The position numbers were made by a program, and so were the translations under genes. DNA of 64,000 nt from Planctomycetota bacterium (GTDB lineage: Bacteria; Planctomycetota; B15-G4; SIAN01). Under the pieces are notes generated by a model, which did not search any database, had not been told where the DNA came from, and saw only the letters and a program-made list of their open reading frames with translations. This document shows positions 35,937 through 45,740 of the stretch, piece by piece. The stretch is from the NCBI GenBank assembly GCA_028289345.1, contig JANQQL010000025.1, forward strand, positions 620,001 to 684,000, read 5' to 3'. The number at the start of each line of letters is the position of its first letter. The stretch's first letter is position 1.

Positions 35937-37046
35937 TTGAAACGCATTCTTCTCGTCAATGACACCGGGCAGACGTCCAACCCTGGTTGCCAAGCGGCCA
36001 GCCGAGGAGTGCGACGGGCCTATGCCCAACTCACCGGTTCGTGCGAGTTTCGTTCGCTGCCCCTTGGCTATGGGGTCGATCCGTTTCGGGCGCTCGCCGC
36101 GGCGCCCCGAGACTGTGTGGTGCGAGAGGCCGATCGCTTCGCTCACGGCCGAGACGTGACTCCGTCCGTCGACGTGGATCGTTTCGGCGAATCCGTGTTA
36201 ACCCTGGAGAAAAGCGACCCCGAGCTAGCCGCATTGGCCGAGTGGGCCGACCTCGTGGTGGTCAACGGCGAGGGATCCCTGCACCATCAGTTTCCGCGGG
36301 CCCTGGCCTTGATGGCGCTGCTCCGAGTCTTTTCGAAACGAGTTGCCGTGCACCTGGTCAACTCGACGTTGCAGGGCGTGCAGGCGTCTCTCTGGCAGTT
36401 CGTGTCGCAGGAGCTGGCCGGAGTCCACGTTCGGGATTCTCGAAGTGCGGCATTCGTGCGAGAGCAAGGGCAGGAGCCTTTGCTGACTCCTGACCTGGCA
36501 TTGTTCGAGCTGGAGGTTCCTCCGGTGATCTCGGCGACCTCCTCAATCGCCCGACGCGTTCTTCTGACCAGCGGAGTGCTGGTCACTCGAGAAGGGCTGC
36601 ATGCGCAACTCGAAGTCCTTCGCCATCAAGAATTCGAGCCCGTGTACCTTTGCATTGGTGATGGGGGGGAAGAGAAGATCGTTCGAGAAGTCTGCGGGGA
36701 AGAGACGCCCGTCGTTGCCGCCGGGCCCCTCGGACCCTCCGGGGTGATGCGCCTGGCCTCGGAGTTTCCCTTGGCAGTTTCCGGCCGTCATCACATCAAC
36801 TTGTTTCTCGCGACCGCGGGAGTTCCTTTCGTGCCCTTGCCCTCCAACACCTGGAAAATCGAAGCGACCCTGAAAGACCTCGGATATCCGCGGCAGCCAT
36901 CGGCGAACGCCAAGGAGTTGGGGCAAGCGGTGGGCGAAACCTGGACTCAGCGGGAGTCGTGGGCGGAGGCGGCTCGTGCCATGGGCGAGCGCGGATTGGC
37001 CCGAGTGAGGGAGTTTCTCCCAGGAGTCCGAACATGGAGGTCCTGA
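35937..37046 (+). CDS. Polysaccharide pyruvyl transferase family protein (TTG start)
   Basis: LKRILLVNDTGQTSNPGCQAASRGVRRAYAQL; LVVVNGEGSLHHQFPRALALMALL; AVSGRHHINLFLATAGVPFVPLPSNTWKIE. Longer ORF upstream is overprint of a minus-strand gene. Confidence 0.78.
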   Translation: MKRILLVNDTGQTSNPGCQAASRGVRRAYAQLTGSCEFRSLPLGYGVDPFRALAAAPRDCVVREADRFAHGRDVTPSVDVDRFGESVLTLEKSDPELAALAEWADLVVVNGEGSLHHQFPRALALMALLRVFSKRVAVHLVNSTLQGVQASLWQFVSQELAGVHVRDSRSAAFVREQGQEPLLTPDLALFELEVPPVISATSSIARRVLLTSGVLVTREGLHAQLEVLRHQEFEPVYLCIGDGGEEKIVREVCGEETPVVAAGPLGPSGVMRLASEFPLAVSGRHHINLFLATAGVPFVPLPSNTWKIEATLKDLGYPRQPSANAKELGQAVGETWTQRESWAEAARAMGERGLARVREFLPGVRTWRS

Positions 37047-37741
37047 CCCCCTTCGACTTGGTCCAGCGATTTCCGGAGCGGCAGACCGTCGCCATCGTCG
37101 GCAACGCCCCTTCCTTGAAGGATTATCGACTCGGAGACTTCATCGATTCCCACGACATCGTGGTGCGCTTCAACGAAGCCGCCATGGCCGGTCATGAAGA
37201 GCAGGTGGGGCGGCGCACGGACATCCTGGTCGCCAATCCCTACCCGGAGAAACGCAAGCGCCCGCTTCTCGATGGAGGGCGTGCGACCTGTGTACTCATC
37301 GTGAACCCACCAACCCGACGGGGGGACAAGCAAGTCTTCGAGCGTTGGGTCGGGGATCATCCGGTGTTGTTCACCTACACCCCGGATCTGGTCGGGGTGG
37401 AAGAGTCCACCCATCAGCGCGGCCTGACGACGGGGACCTATGCGATTCAACTGCTGTGGCGATTGCTGCATCCTTCGCGATACTTCATCACGGGCTTCAC
37501 CATGTTCTTGGAAGGGGCGCCCGGCCACTACTGGAGCTCGTCCCAGCCTCCAGGGATTCGAGCCCACGACATGATCACCGAAGCCGCAGTTTTCATCCGC
37601 GTGCTGAACGCTGCGAACGTGCCGGTGTGCGTGACTCCGGACATCCAGTGGGTGTCCGAACAGATCCAAGTCCCCTTGCTGCCGCGCATCCGTCTGATCG
37701 ACGGGCAATCGCCCCAGCTCAACGACGAAGCCAGCCGATGA
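37034..37741 (+). CDS. GT29 (sialyltransferase)-like protein
   Basis: VAIVGNAPSLKDYRLGDFIDSHDIVVRFNEA (L-motif-like); GLTTGTYAIQLLWRLLHPSRYFITGFTMF; 13-nt overlap with the preceding gene. Confidence 0.75.
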   Translation: MEVLTPFDLVQRFPERQTVAIVGNAPSLKDYRLGDFIDSHDIVVRFNEAAMAGHEEQVGRRTDILVANPYPEKRKRPLLDGGRATCVLIVNPPTRRGDKQVFERWVGDHPVLFTYTPDLVGVEESTHQRGLTTGTYAIQLLWRLLHPSRYFITGFTMFLEGAPGHYWSSSQPPGIRAHDMITEAAVFIRVLNAANVPVCVTPDIQWVSEQIQVPLLPRIRLIDGQSPQLNDEASR

Positions 37742-40700
37742 AGATCGCCCAGTTCGGGACGTTCGATGTTGAGAACTACGGGGACTTGCTGTTTCCGAAG
37801 ATCCTGGAGAAACGGCTCGAAGGCCTCGGCGAGTTGGTGTTTGTCTCGCCCATCGGGGGAGCTCCGGTTTGGCGCGACTGCGTGGCGAGCGTGTCGTTCG
37901 ACGAGTTTCGCTCCTCTGCCGCGGAGTTCGCCGGCCTGGTCATTGGCGGTGGCAACATCGTGCATGCGTCCACGACCACTTTGCCGAGCTACCAGCAGCG
38001 CACCGTGCCGTTGACGGGATACGCCGACCTGTGGCTCGGCCCCTTGGAGTTCGCCGCGCGCGGGGGAGCGGCCGCACTGTGGAATGCTCCCGGAGTGGCG
38101 GAAGCATTGCCCGAAAACTTGGCGAGTCTGGTTCGCGATCGCATGAAACATGCCCGCTACCTCAGCGTGCGTGACCGATCGAGTCGGGACCTTCTGGCCA
38201 GCGCGGGCATTGCCTCTCCGATTGCCGTGGTTCCGGACACGGCCCTCGACGTCACTTCGGTGTGGTCTCCGACGGAGCTCGAATCGGAGTACCATCGGTT
38301 TCTCGTCGAACGCAACCTCGATGCCCAAGAGGACCTGATCGTCTTCCACGCCAAGCGCCGCTACGGCCAAGGCGGAGTGGAGGTCATGGCCGAGGGAATT
38401 CGTGGAATCTGCGAACATTGGGGAGCAACGCCGGTTCTTCTTGCCATCGGGCCGTGTCATGGAGACGACGCCGTGGCGCGAGAAGTCGGGGAATGTCTCG
38501 GCTCGAATGCGGTGGTCGTCGAGCGTCCTGGGAGCTTGAAGCGAGTCACGGCGCTGCTGGCGAGTTCCCGGGGCTACGTGGGGTCGTCCTTGCACGGAGC
38601 GATCGTAGCGACGGCGTTTGGACGACCGGTGTTCGTCGTGGCGTCACGCCAGACCCAGAAGTTTCAGGGTTTCCTGGAGCCCTTGGGTCTGGACGGCCAG
38701 CAAGTGGACACCTGGTCGGAAGCTCTCCACGAGCGATCTCGGGCTCTTCAGGCTCCCGACGTTTCCGCCGAGTTGGCGGTGGCGAGGAAGTGTCTCGACA
38801 GCCACTTCAGCACGCTGCGGGAACTGCTGAAGGAGGCCGGGGAGCGGCACGCGGGCCACTCGTGGGTTCCGGAGCTGGCGTATCGGAGCGGAGTCCTGGA
38901 AGCCGCCGGATTGCGGCTCCTTCACGAGCGAGAAGAGGCTCGCGAGGAAGGGAAGCGAACGAGGCTCGAGTTGCGAGAAACCCAAGGGGCCCTGAGTGAG
39001 AGTCGCCAAGCTCATGGTCGGGCGCAGAACGAGTTGACCCGTTCCCAATCAGAGCTTTCGAAGCTTGGAAAGCAGTTCCGCGACAGTCAGTTGCGAGCGA
39101 AGAAGCGGTTCACCGAACACCAGCAGAGTCATCTCGAGGACCTCGAGACCACGAAGACTTGGGTGGAGAGGCTGACCGGTTTCGTCGAGCGCATGGAAAA
39201 GTCGCGCTCTTGGAGATTGGGCAAAGCATTGTGGCGAGTGATGCGATCCCTTCGCCTGACCCGGAAGAAACCCAGCCGTTCGCCGCGTCGAGCACGCGAG
39301 ATCCTGCGTGAGATGCAGGTCTGGTACGGACGGCGGATCGATCGTTGGCAGAAGCGTGAGGCAGCAGCCGCCAAGGATTGGCCAGAGAACGCGCCGCCGG
39401 GAGGGCACCTGATCGACTTTGCCGGGCGAATCACGGTCTTGATCCCGGTCTACGATGCGGTGGAGGCCGTGGAGCGGTGCGTGGACTCGGTCCTCGCATC
39501 GACGAAGGTGCCGCATCGGCTGCTCCTAGTGAACGATGCCAGCCCCGATCCTCGGGTGGCTCCGTTGTTGGCCAGCTATGAGCAGGCTCACGGCCATGTG
39601 AAAGTCGTCACCAATGAGCGAAACCTGGGTTTCACGAGAACCGTCTGCCGCGGATTCGAAGAGTCTGGCAACGACGACGTCGTGATCTTGAATAGCGACA
39701 CCGTGGTTCCCCGTGGTTGGCTGGCCCGACTGTCGACGGCCGCCTACCATCGCGATCGGATCGCGACGGTCACGCCGCTTTCCAACGCCGCCGGGGCGTT
39801 CAGCGTTCCGGTCAACCATCAGATCAACCAAGTGCCGGAAGAGCTGGGCGTGGAGGGCATGGATGCCTTGGTCGAGGAGCTTTCCGAGCGGCGATGGCCC
39901 CAAGTGCCCACGGCCAACGGGTTCTGCTGCTACCTCCGCCGGGATGCCTGGGTCGAGGTCGGTGGTTTCGATCCGCAAAACTTCCCGCGCGGCTATGGCG
40001 AAGAGAACGACTACTCCATGCGCGCGGCGGCGGCCGGATGGGTCAACGTCGTCGACGACACGACCTTCGTCTTCCACGAGCGTTCGGCATCCTTCGGAGA
40101 AACGAAGAATGAGCTCGCGGAAGCAGGAAAGAAGCGGCTTCAGGAGCTGCATCCCGACTACAAGAAGAAGATCCGGGAGTGGTTGCAGAACGATCCCGTG
40201 GATCCCCTGCGAGCCAAGCTAACCCAGGCCCTCGAGTCCAAGGCCCCGCCGACCGTGCCAACCACGGTGGCCGCTCCACGGGGAGCCATTCTGTACGTGA
40301 TCCACGATGGCGGCGGAGGAAGCGTCCTCACCAACCTGGACTTGGTTCGAGAGGTGTCCCGAGATCGTCGCTGTTTGCTTCTCCGCGCGGATCTCAACAA
40401 GTGGTCCCTGGACGAAGTTCAGAACGACTCTGCCCATCCCGTGGAAGAGGTCGCGTTCGAAAACCGCTGGGGAATCCAGTGGCCGCTCGACGAGCCGCGT
40501 CGCCTGGCCTTTTCGCGAATTCTGCGCGAGCAAGGCGTTTCTTTGGTGCACTTCCGTGGTTTGATCGGCACGGATCCCCAGGCCCTTGCCATTGCCCGGG
40601 AGGCCGGTTGCCGAACGATCTTGAGCTTCCACGATTCGTACCTGGTGTGCCCCACCGTCGGTTTGGTCAACAATCGCGGCGAGTTTTGCGCCGGCCGTTG

Positions 40701-41544
40701 CAACAACGACGCGGATGACTGCCAGCTCAGCAAGCGCTGGTTTCCGGGCCTTCCTCGTCTGAAGAACGGCTTCGTGCACGAGTGGCGGCGTCGCGTGGCG
40801 GAGGGTATCCCGGAAGCTGACGCCTACGTGGTCACGACCGAGAGTGCGCGACGCCTAGTGTCGTCCTACTACCCGGTCGTCAGCGGCCGTCGACTCCATG
40901 TCATCGAGCACGGTCGCGATCTTGCGGGATACCAGGACAGCGCCGAGGCTCCCGGGGAGGGGCCCATGGGAGTGGTGTTCTTCGGGGCTCTGGGCCACCT
41001 GAAGGGCCCCGATCTGGTGCAGGAGTTGGTCGAACGAAACCAGCGGGAAGGCAGCCCTTTCGAGTTCCACATCTTGGGCGACAAAGCGGCCTCATTTCAG
41101 CCGGAAAAGTTCGGCGCCCACGTGCACGGTCCCTACCAGCGCGACGAGTTGCCCCGATCCCTGGCGAAGATTCAGCCGTCCGTTGCACTCGTTCCGTCCC
41201 GTTGTTCGGAGACCTACTGCCACACGTTGACCGAGGCTTGGGCGGCGGGCCTGCCGGTTCTCGGCAGCCATTTGGGGGCGGTGCGAGATCGCATCCAGGC
41301 CCACGGCGGCGGCTGGATCCTCGATCCTCACGACGCCAATTCGTGGTACGAAACGTTGCTTCGTCTGCGGCAGCATCCCGAAGAGTGGCAGGCCAAAAAG
41401 CGCGAAGTCGACGCCCTTTCGATCGTGTCACTCCCGACGATGGTGGCTCGCTACCAAGATCTCTACCGGTCGGTGGAACAGGGTGCGGAACGCCAGGACG
41501 TGCTGACCCCAGAGAACGGCATCGCCCGGGGAGCCACCGGCTAG
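37738..41544 (+). CDS. Giant multidomain protein: pyruvyl-transferase-like domain, coiled coil, GT2, GT4
   Basis: MKIAQFGTFDVENYGDLLFPKILEKRL; AGLVIGGGNIVHA; coiled coil; GT2 ITVLIPVYDAVEAVERCVDSVLASTKVPHRLLLVNDASPDP...LNSDTVVPRGW...FPRGYGEENDYSMRA; GT4-like C-terminus. ATGA overlap with the preceding gene. Confidence 0.88.
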   Translation: MKIAQFGTFDVENYGDLLFPKILEKRLEGLGELVFVSPIGGAPVWRDCVASVSFDEFRSSAAEFAGLVIGGGNIVHASTTTLPSYQQRTVPLTGYADLWLGPLEFAARGGAAALWNAPGVAEALPENLASLVRDRMKHARYLSVRDRSSRDLLASAGIASPIAVVPDTALDVTSVWSPTELESEYHRFLVERNLDAQEDLIVFHAKRRYGQGGVEVMAEGIRGICEHWGATPVLLAIGPCHGDDAVAREVGECLGSNAVVVERPGSLKRVTALLASSRGYVGSSLHGAIVATAFGRPVFVVASRQTQKFQGFLEPLGLDGQQVDTWSEALHERSRALQAPDVSAELAVARKCLDSHFSTLRELLKEAGERHAGHSWVPELAYRSGVLEAAGLRLLHEREEAREEGKRTRLELRETQGALSESRQAHGRAQNELTRSQSELSKLGKQFRDSQLRAKKRFTEHQQSHLEDLETTKTWVERLTGFVERMEKSRSWRLGKALWRVMRSLRLTRKKPSRSPRRAREILREMQVWYGRRIDRWQKREAAAAKDWPENAPPGGHLIDFAGRITVLIPVYDAVEAVERCVDSVLASTKVPHRLLLVNDASPDPRVAPLLASYEQAHGHVKVVTNERNLGFTRTVCRGFEESGNDDVVILNSDTVVPRGWLARLSTAAYHRDRIATVTPLSNAAGAFSVPVNHQINQVPEELGVEGMDALVEELSERRWPQVPTANGFCCYLRRDAWVEVGGFDPQNFPRGYGEENDYSMRAAAAGWVNVVDDTTFVFHERSASFGETKNELAEAGKKRLQELHPDYKKKIREWLQNDPVDPLRAKLTQALESKAPPTVPTTVAAPRGAILYVIHDGGGGSVLTNLDLVREVSRDRRCLLLRADLNKWSLDEVQNDSAHPVEEVAFENRWGIQWPLDEPRRLAFSRILREQGVSLVHFRGLIGTDPQALAIAREAGCRTILSFHDSYLVCPTVGLVNNRGEFCAGRCNNDADDCQLSKRWFPGLPRLKNGFVHEWRRRVAEGIPEADAYVVTTESARRLVSSYYPVVSGRRLHVIEHGRDLAGYQDSAEAPGEGPMGVVFFGALGHLKGPDLVQELVERNQREGSPFEFHILGDKAASFQPEKFGAHVHGPYQRDELPRSLAKIQPSVALVPSRCSETYCHTLTEAWAAGLPVLGSHLGAVRDRIQAHGGGWILDPHDANSWYETLLRLRQHPEEWQAKKREVDALSIVSLPTMVARYQDLYRSVEQGAERQDVLTPENGIARGATG

Positions 41545-41616
41545 TCGGCGTTTTTCAACGGCGTGCGAGGCATGCAACTTGTGCGGCACGGGGCGGCAGA
41601 GATCGACGGGGATCTG

Positions 41617-43305
41617 TTAGCGGCTTGCGGGCGGAGCCTCCGGCAGGGCTCGCAACGGCGAGCCGTACTCGGGGCGCCACATCAGCAGGCGATGGTCGGG
41701 GTCCAGAACCACGGACTGCACCGGCTCTTCGGCGGGAAGTCGCAGCACGGTCCGAGGACTGTCCACTTTGACCGAGTGACGATTCGTGGTTCGCTCTCCG
41801 CGGAGTTCGAGGTCGAGCCAAAGCTCGTAGGGTTCTCCGAACTGCTGAATCACGAGCTCGCCGTTTGAGGAATCGCCGGGGACGCCCTTCCAAGTCGCGG
41901 TCAGATGAGGCGCACCGGTGCGGTCCAGCCACTGAGGAAAGAACGTGTCCAAGGAAGATTCGGGAGCGGCTTCGTGAAAGCGGCTCCGCACGTCGTCAAG
42001 ACTGACACGCTTGCCGGCAAAGTCTTTCAGGATTCCACGGATCGTCTCGAAGAACACCTCGTCGCCGACTCGTCGACGCAGCATGTGAAGCACCCAAGGG
42101 CCCTTCGAGTCCGACAGATTGTGTGCCGAAGATTGTCCACGCAGAGCAGACAGGGCAATGTCCTGACCATTCCGGGCGATCTCGAAGTAACCGCGAGCGC
42201 ATTGTGCTTGCACGGCTCCGGGGCGGGAGAATTGCAAGAAGTCGGTGGCCGCCTGTTCGCCTTCCAGGATCTCGATGGCCAAGACGGCGCCGTATTGGGA
42301 CAAGGTCTCGGAGCAGAAGATCGAGCCACTGCCACGGCTGTTGACCAGATTTCCCCACCATCCATGACTGGCTTCATGAGCAAAGATCCCGAGGTTCTGG
42401 CCGAACTGGAAGACCCATTCGTTGGCCATGACGAACCCTTGCTCGGAGGAGGCCGCCCAGCCGAATCGAGAGTTGGGAACTTCGGCCAGGTGGCAGGACG
42501 GGTACGGGTAAGGGCCGAAGCGTGTTTCCAAAGCGGCGAGCGCCCGTGCCAAGCCCTGGGCCTGGTGTTGCGCCTGTTCCGGATCGCCGCTCAGCCGGTA
42601 AACATCCACGGTCCGCTCGCCGACTTCGTGGGACGCCACTTGGTAGGGACCCGCGGCAAACGAGCGGGCCACCGGTTGCCCCACTTCCCAGACTTCGCTG
42701 GCGACCTCTCCGGCGTCGCTGTGTTCGATGCGGAGACCGTTGCTCAACGCTCGCCATCCGGTTGGCAAGTTGAATTTGGTGGTTCCCGGAGTCGAGCCCA
42801 GGCTCGCGCTGCCCGTCACTTGGGGAGGCACCGCGATCGGGTGCCAGGCTTCTACCCAGCTCGCCAATGCCAGGTCTTTCGTCACGGCGAACTGGGAGGA
42901 CTGACGTCCTTGGTTGCTCGAGCGAAACCAGAGTTCGACTTCGTCACCGATTTCCCGGGGAGTTTCGAAGCGGACCAGGGCCTCCCGGATGTTGCCGCTG
43001 CCCAGTCGCCGGGCGGGGATCTCGCCGTCCCCTTCGGGTGAGCCGACTTCGAGAAAACTCATGGTGGCGGCTCGAGAGTTCATTCGAAGGGGAATCTCGG
43101 AAACGCCGGGCACGAGGATCTCCACCAGCAGGGAGCCATCGATTTCCAGGGTTCCTTGGTCAGGAAGCAGAGTGATTTCGAGATCCATCCAGGTGGTTTG
43201 CCAGGGCATGGCTGGTTCTTGGGAGGCCGGTGCCGCGGACGTCACAAGGAGGGCGACCAGGACTCCGAGCCACTTCGTTTGAGAACCATCCGACGCTGCT
43301 GCCAT
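41617..43305 (-). CDS. Secreted M1-family (gluzincin) metallopeptidase-like protein
   Basis: Signal-like start WLGVLVALLVTSAAPAS; NLGIFAHEASHGWWGNLVNSRGSGSIFCSETLSQYGAVLAIE; start chosen at MAAASDG. Confidence 0.78.
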   Translation of the reverse strand: MAAASDGSQTKWLGVLVALLVTSAAPASQEPAMPWQTTWMDLEITLLPDQGTLEIDGSLLVEILVPGVSEIPLRMNSRAATMSFLEVGSPEGDGEIPARRLGSGNIREALVRFETPREIGDEVELWFRSSNQGRQSSQFAVTKDLALASWVEAWHPIAVPPQVTGSASLGSTPGTTKFNLPTGWRALSNGLRIEHSDAGEVASEVWEVGQPVARSFAAGPYQVASHEVGERTVDVYRLSGDPEQAQHQAQGLARALAALETRFGPYPYPSCHLAEVPNSRFGWAASSEQGFVMANEWVFQFGQNLGIFAHEASHGWWGNLVNSRGSGSIFCSETLSQYGAVLAIEILEGEQAATDFLQFSRPGAVQAQCARGYFEIARNGQDIALSALRGQSSAHNLSDSKGPWVLHMLRRRVGDEVFFETIRGILKDFAGKRVSLDDVRSRFHEAAPESSLDTFFPQWLDRTGAPHLTATWKGVPGDSSNGELVIQQFGEPYELWLDLELRGERTTNRHSVKVDSPRTVLRLPAEEPVQSVVLDPDHRLLMWRPEYGSPLRALPEAPPASR

Positions 43306-43364
43306 CGAGCTTTCTCCAATTCCAGGGGGCGTCTTGCGGCCAGATCTGCCGGGGGCGCCGTGGT

Positions 43365-44330
43365 TCAAACCGAAGTGAGAGCTGGCACGCGAGTTTTGGT
43401 CGAGCGCCAGTCGAAGTCGTGGCCAATCCTCTCGAGTTCCTCTGGGAGGAATCGGTACCCCACCCCGTGAACGTGGGGTTGCGCTCTTTCTTCTTCGGTC
43501 AACGTGTCCCAAAGCCGGGGCGAGAAGAGCAGAGGCGTTCGTTTGGAGGCCGAGCCGATCAAGCGTCGGGGAGTGCGAGTCACCCGGGGTTTGAGAAGAA
43601 AACGGTCCTCGGGAAACAACAGGGACAGATCGGCGATGATGTTCCAGGCCATGGCCTCTTCGTATTCACACAGCTGCAACGTCAGCCGCCGGGTTCCCGA
43701 ATGGGAGAAGCGCCGGGCCAGAGCGGGATCCGGAGCAATGGCTGCGAAGCGGATCTCGTGAAGCCGCTCGGGCCAGCGCCGTCGAATCTCGTTGTAGTGA
43801 AAGTAGGTCGCCACCACCGGACCCTTCGGCGGTTCCCGATCCCGAGCAAGGCTCCACGGACGCGCTTCCACACTCCAGCGAGATTCCAGCTCGCGAGCAT
43901 GGTCCCGACATTGGGATTCGCTGCATTCCACCACGTGGACGAGCGGGCGGCGCGGGGAGGGCTCGGCCAGATTCTGCAATGCTCGAGTGAGCTCCGTCGG
44001 CGAGAGGCCGAACCGCTCCCGAGCATCGCGCACGACTCGACGCAGGTACCGCTGGAGTTCGGGCGCGGAGCGGTTGTCTGGCCCTCCCGAGGCATTGTCG
44101 ACGATTCGCGTGCCGCGCGAGCCCAGGCTCTCTACGAGACCTTGCTGAACGAGCTCGGCGTAAGCGCGTCGGACCGTGTGGAGGTTCACTTGCCAGCGCT
44201 CCGCCGCGTCACGCAGAGTGGGCAATGCCTGACCGGGCTCCAGCTTTCCCGTGCTCAGTTGGTAGCGGATCGCTTCCGCGATCTGGTGAAACAAAGGAAC
44301 CGGGCTTTGAGGGTCGAGGGTGATATTCAT
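43365..44330 (-). CDS. GntR-family transcriptional regulator with long C-terminal domain
   Basis: SPVPLFHQIAEAIRYQLSTGKLEPGQALPTLRDAAERWQVNLHTVRRAYAELVQQGLVESLGSRGTRIV. Confidence 0.9.
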   Translation of the reverse strand: MNITLDPQSPVPLFHQIAEAIRYQLSTGKLEPGQALPTLRDAAERWQVNLHTVRRAYAELVQQGLVESLGSRGTRIVDNASGGPDNRSAPELQRYLRRVVRDARERFGLSPTELTRALQNLAEPSPRRPLVHVVECSESQCRDHARELESRWSVEARPWSLARDREPPKGPVVATYFHYNEIRRRWPERLHEIRFAAIAPDPALARRFSHSGTRRLTLQLCEYEEAMAWNIIADLSLLFPEDRFLLKPRVTRTPRRLIGSASKRTPLLFSPRLWDTLTEEERAQPHVHGVGYRFLPEELERIGHDFDWRSTKTRVPALTSV

Positions 44331-44333
44331 GAT

Positions 44334-44357
44334 CTTGTTCTAGTTCAATAGAACAAG
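44334..44357. promoter_or_regulatory. Perfect inverted repeat CTTGTTCTA-GTTCAA-TAGAACAAG, putative GntR operator
   Basis: 9-bp perfect arms, 6-bp spacer, 3 nt from the GntR start codon. Minus strand shows candidate TTGCCA-N16-TAGAAC with the start codon 6 nt after the -10. Confidence 0.75.
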
Positions 44358-44666
44358 CTGGCAACCCAGTGGGTTCGAACGAATCTGTTGAGTGGGATCC
44401 GCTCCTCCGCTTTTTTTCCATGTCGCCGTCATCCGGTGCGACGGTCCCCCAGAGGCGGTCAAGCATCGGGAAGCGACGCGCCTTTCAAGCCATCCACGGG
44501 CCGTCCGACTGGCGGGGAACTCGTCGAATCTCGCCATGAGCGGGATGGCCGAACGGAGTCGTGCGCTGCCGCGGCGTTTACGACGAGATGGGGATCTTTG
44601 GAGGACAGGAGGCGAGAGGGCGTGCGGATGGTTGGCCGAGCCAGGAATCCCCGCGCTGCCGCCCAA

Positions 44667-45740
44667 TCACCGGCCTCGCCAAATCCTCCAGCGATCGATC
44701 ACCTGGCCTTCTTGTTGCACGTAGACCTCGTCGAACATCGCCATGGTGAGGCAGGAGTGGTGCGGCAGGATGCGGACGCGGGTGCCGACCGGCAGAGGGC
44801 GATTGAGTTTGCCGTGCTCTTGACTCACCGAAGCCACGTAGAGGTCCTCCTCCAGTTCGGAGGAGTCGTCCCGGAAGAGCTTGCCGAAGGTCCCATCCTC
44901 TGGCCCCAAGTCCTTGGAGAGCGCCAAGGCGCCGGCATCGATGACGCACTGCCGCGAGTTCGAAGAAACGACACTCGCCATGACGGTGACCGCGCAATCC
45001 GTCGGCGCGCAGCTGCCCATCGCCACCTGACTGTAGTCGAACAAAGCGTAGTTGCCGGGACGCGCTTCCGTCACGCCGTTCAGTTGTTTCACCGCCATCA
45101 TTGCCGGGGTCGAGCCGACGGAGATCTCGGGAACCTCGACTTCGTGATGGGCAAGGGTTTCGGCAAAGCCGACCATGACGGCACGCTCTTCTTCGGCCAC
45201 CGCGGCCCGATCCGCAGCTCCGTAGGCATGACCCGAATGGGACAGGATGCCTCCAAACGTCAGGTTCTCGCTTTCGTGGATTCGCCGCGCGAGCTGCCAG
45301 GCCTCCTCTTGTTCCGGATCCACGCCGACTCGGTGATAGCCGCAGTCGACTTTCAGCCACACCTCGAACGGGAACGCGGCTTGTTCCAGCGCGTCGACGG
45401 CGGTTCCGGAATCAACCACCAAGCGGAGCCGAACCCGGGAGGCGATTGCGCGCACTTCTTCCAACCGGTTCAAGATCACCGGAAACGCCCAGGTGATGTC
45501 ATCGAAGCCGTGGTCTGCAAAGACCTTTGCCTCGTAGAGGGTCGAGACCGTGATCCCGCGGGACCCCAGCGCTCGTTGGCGGCGCGCAATCTCGACGCAC
45601 TTGTGGGTCTTGATGTGAGGGCGAAGCGCGACTTCGAGTCGGCGTGCTCGCTCGGCCATCGAAGAAAGGTTGTTCTCCAGCACCGCGGCATCCAACAACA
45701 GAGCCGGAGTCGACAAGTCGTGAATGGTGGGGAAGTCCAT
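44667..45740 (-). CDS. PLP-dependent D-threonine aldolase / D-serine dehydratase-like (alanine racemase N-fold)
   Basis: LSTPALLLDAAVLENNLSSMAERARRLEVALRPHIKTHKCVEIARRQ; C-terminal LPHHSCLTMAMFDEVYV metal-binding-like motif. Confidence 0.88.
   Translation of the reverse strand: MDFPTIHDLSTPALLLDAAVLENNLSSMAERARRLEVALRPHIKTHKCVEIARRQRALGSRGITVSTLYEAKVFADHGFDDITWAFPVILNRLEEVRAIASRVRLRLVVDSGTAVDALEQAAFPFEVWLKVDCGYHRVGVDPEQEEAWQLARRIHESENLTFGGILSHSGHAYGAADRAAVAEEERAVMVGFAETLAHHEVEVPEISVGSTPAMMAVKQLNGVTEARPGNYALFDYSQVAMGSCAPTDCAVTVMASVVSSNSRQCVIDAGALALSKDLGPEDGTFGKLFRDDSSELEEDLYVASVSQEHGKLNRPLPVGTRVRILPHHSCLTMAMFDEVYVQQEGQVIDRWRIWRGR

Noticed and set aside
41905-43041. 378-aa plus-strand ORF
   Set aside because: Antisense to the M1 metallopeptidase whose HEASHGWWGN motif is clear.
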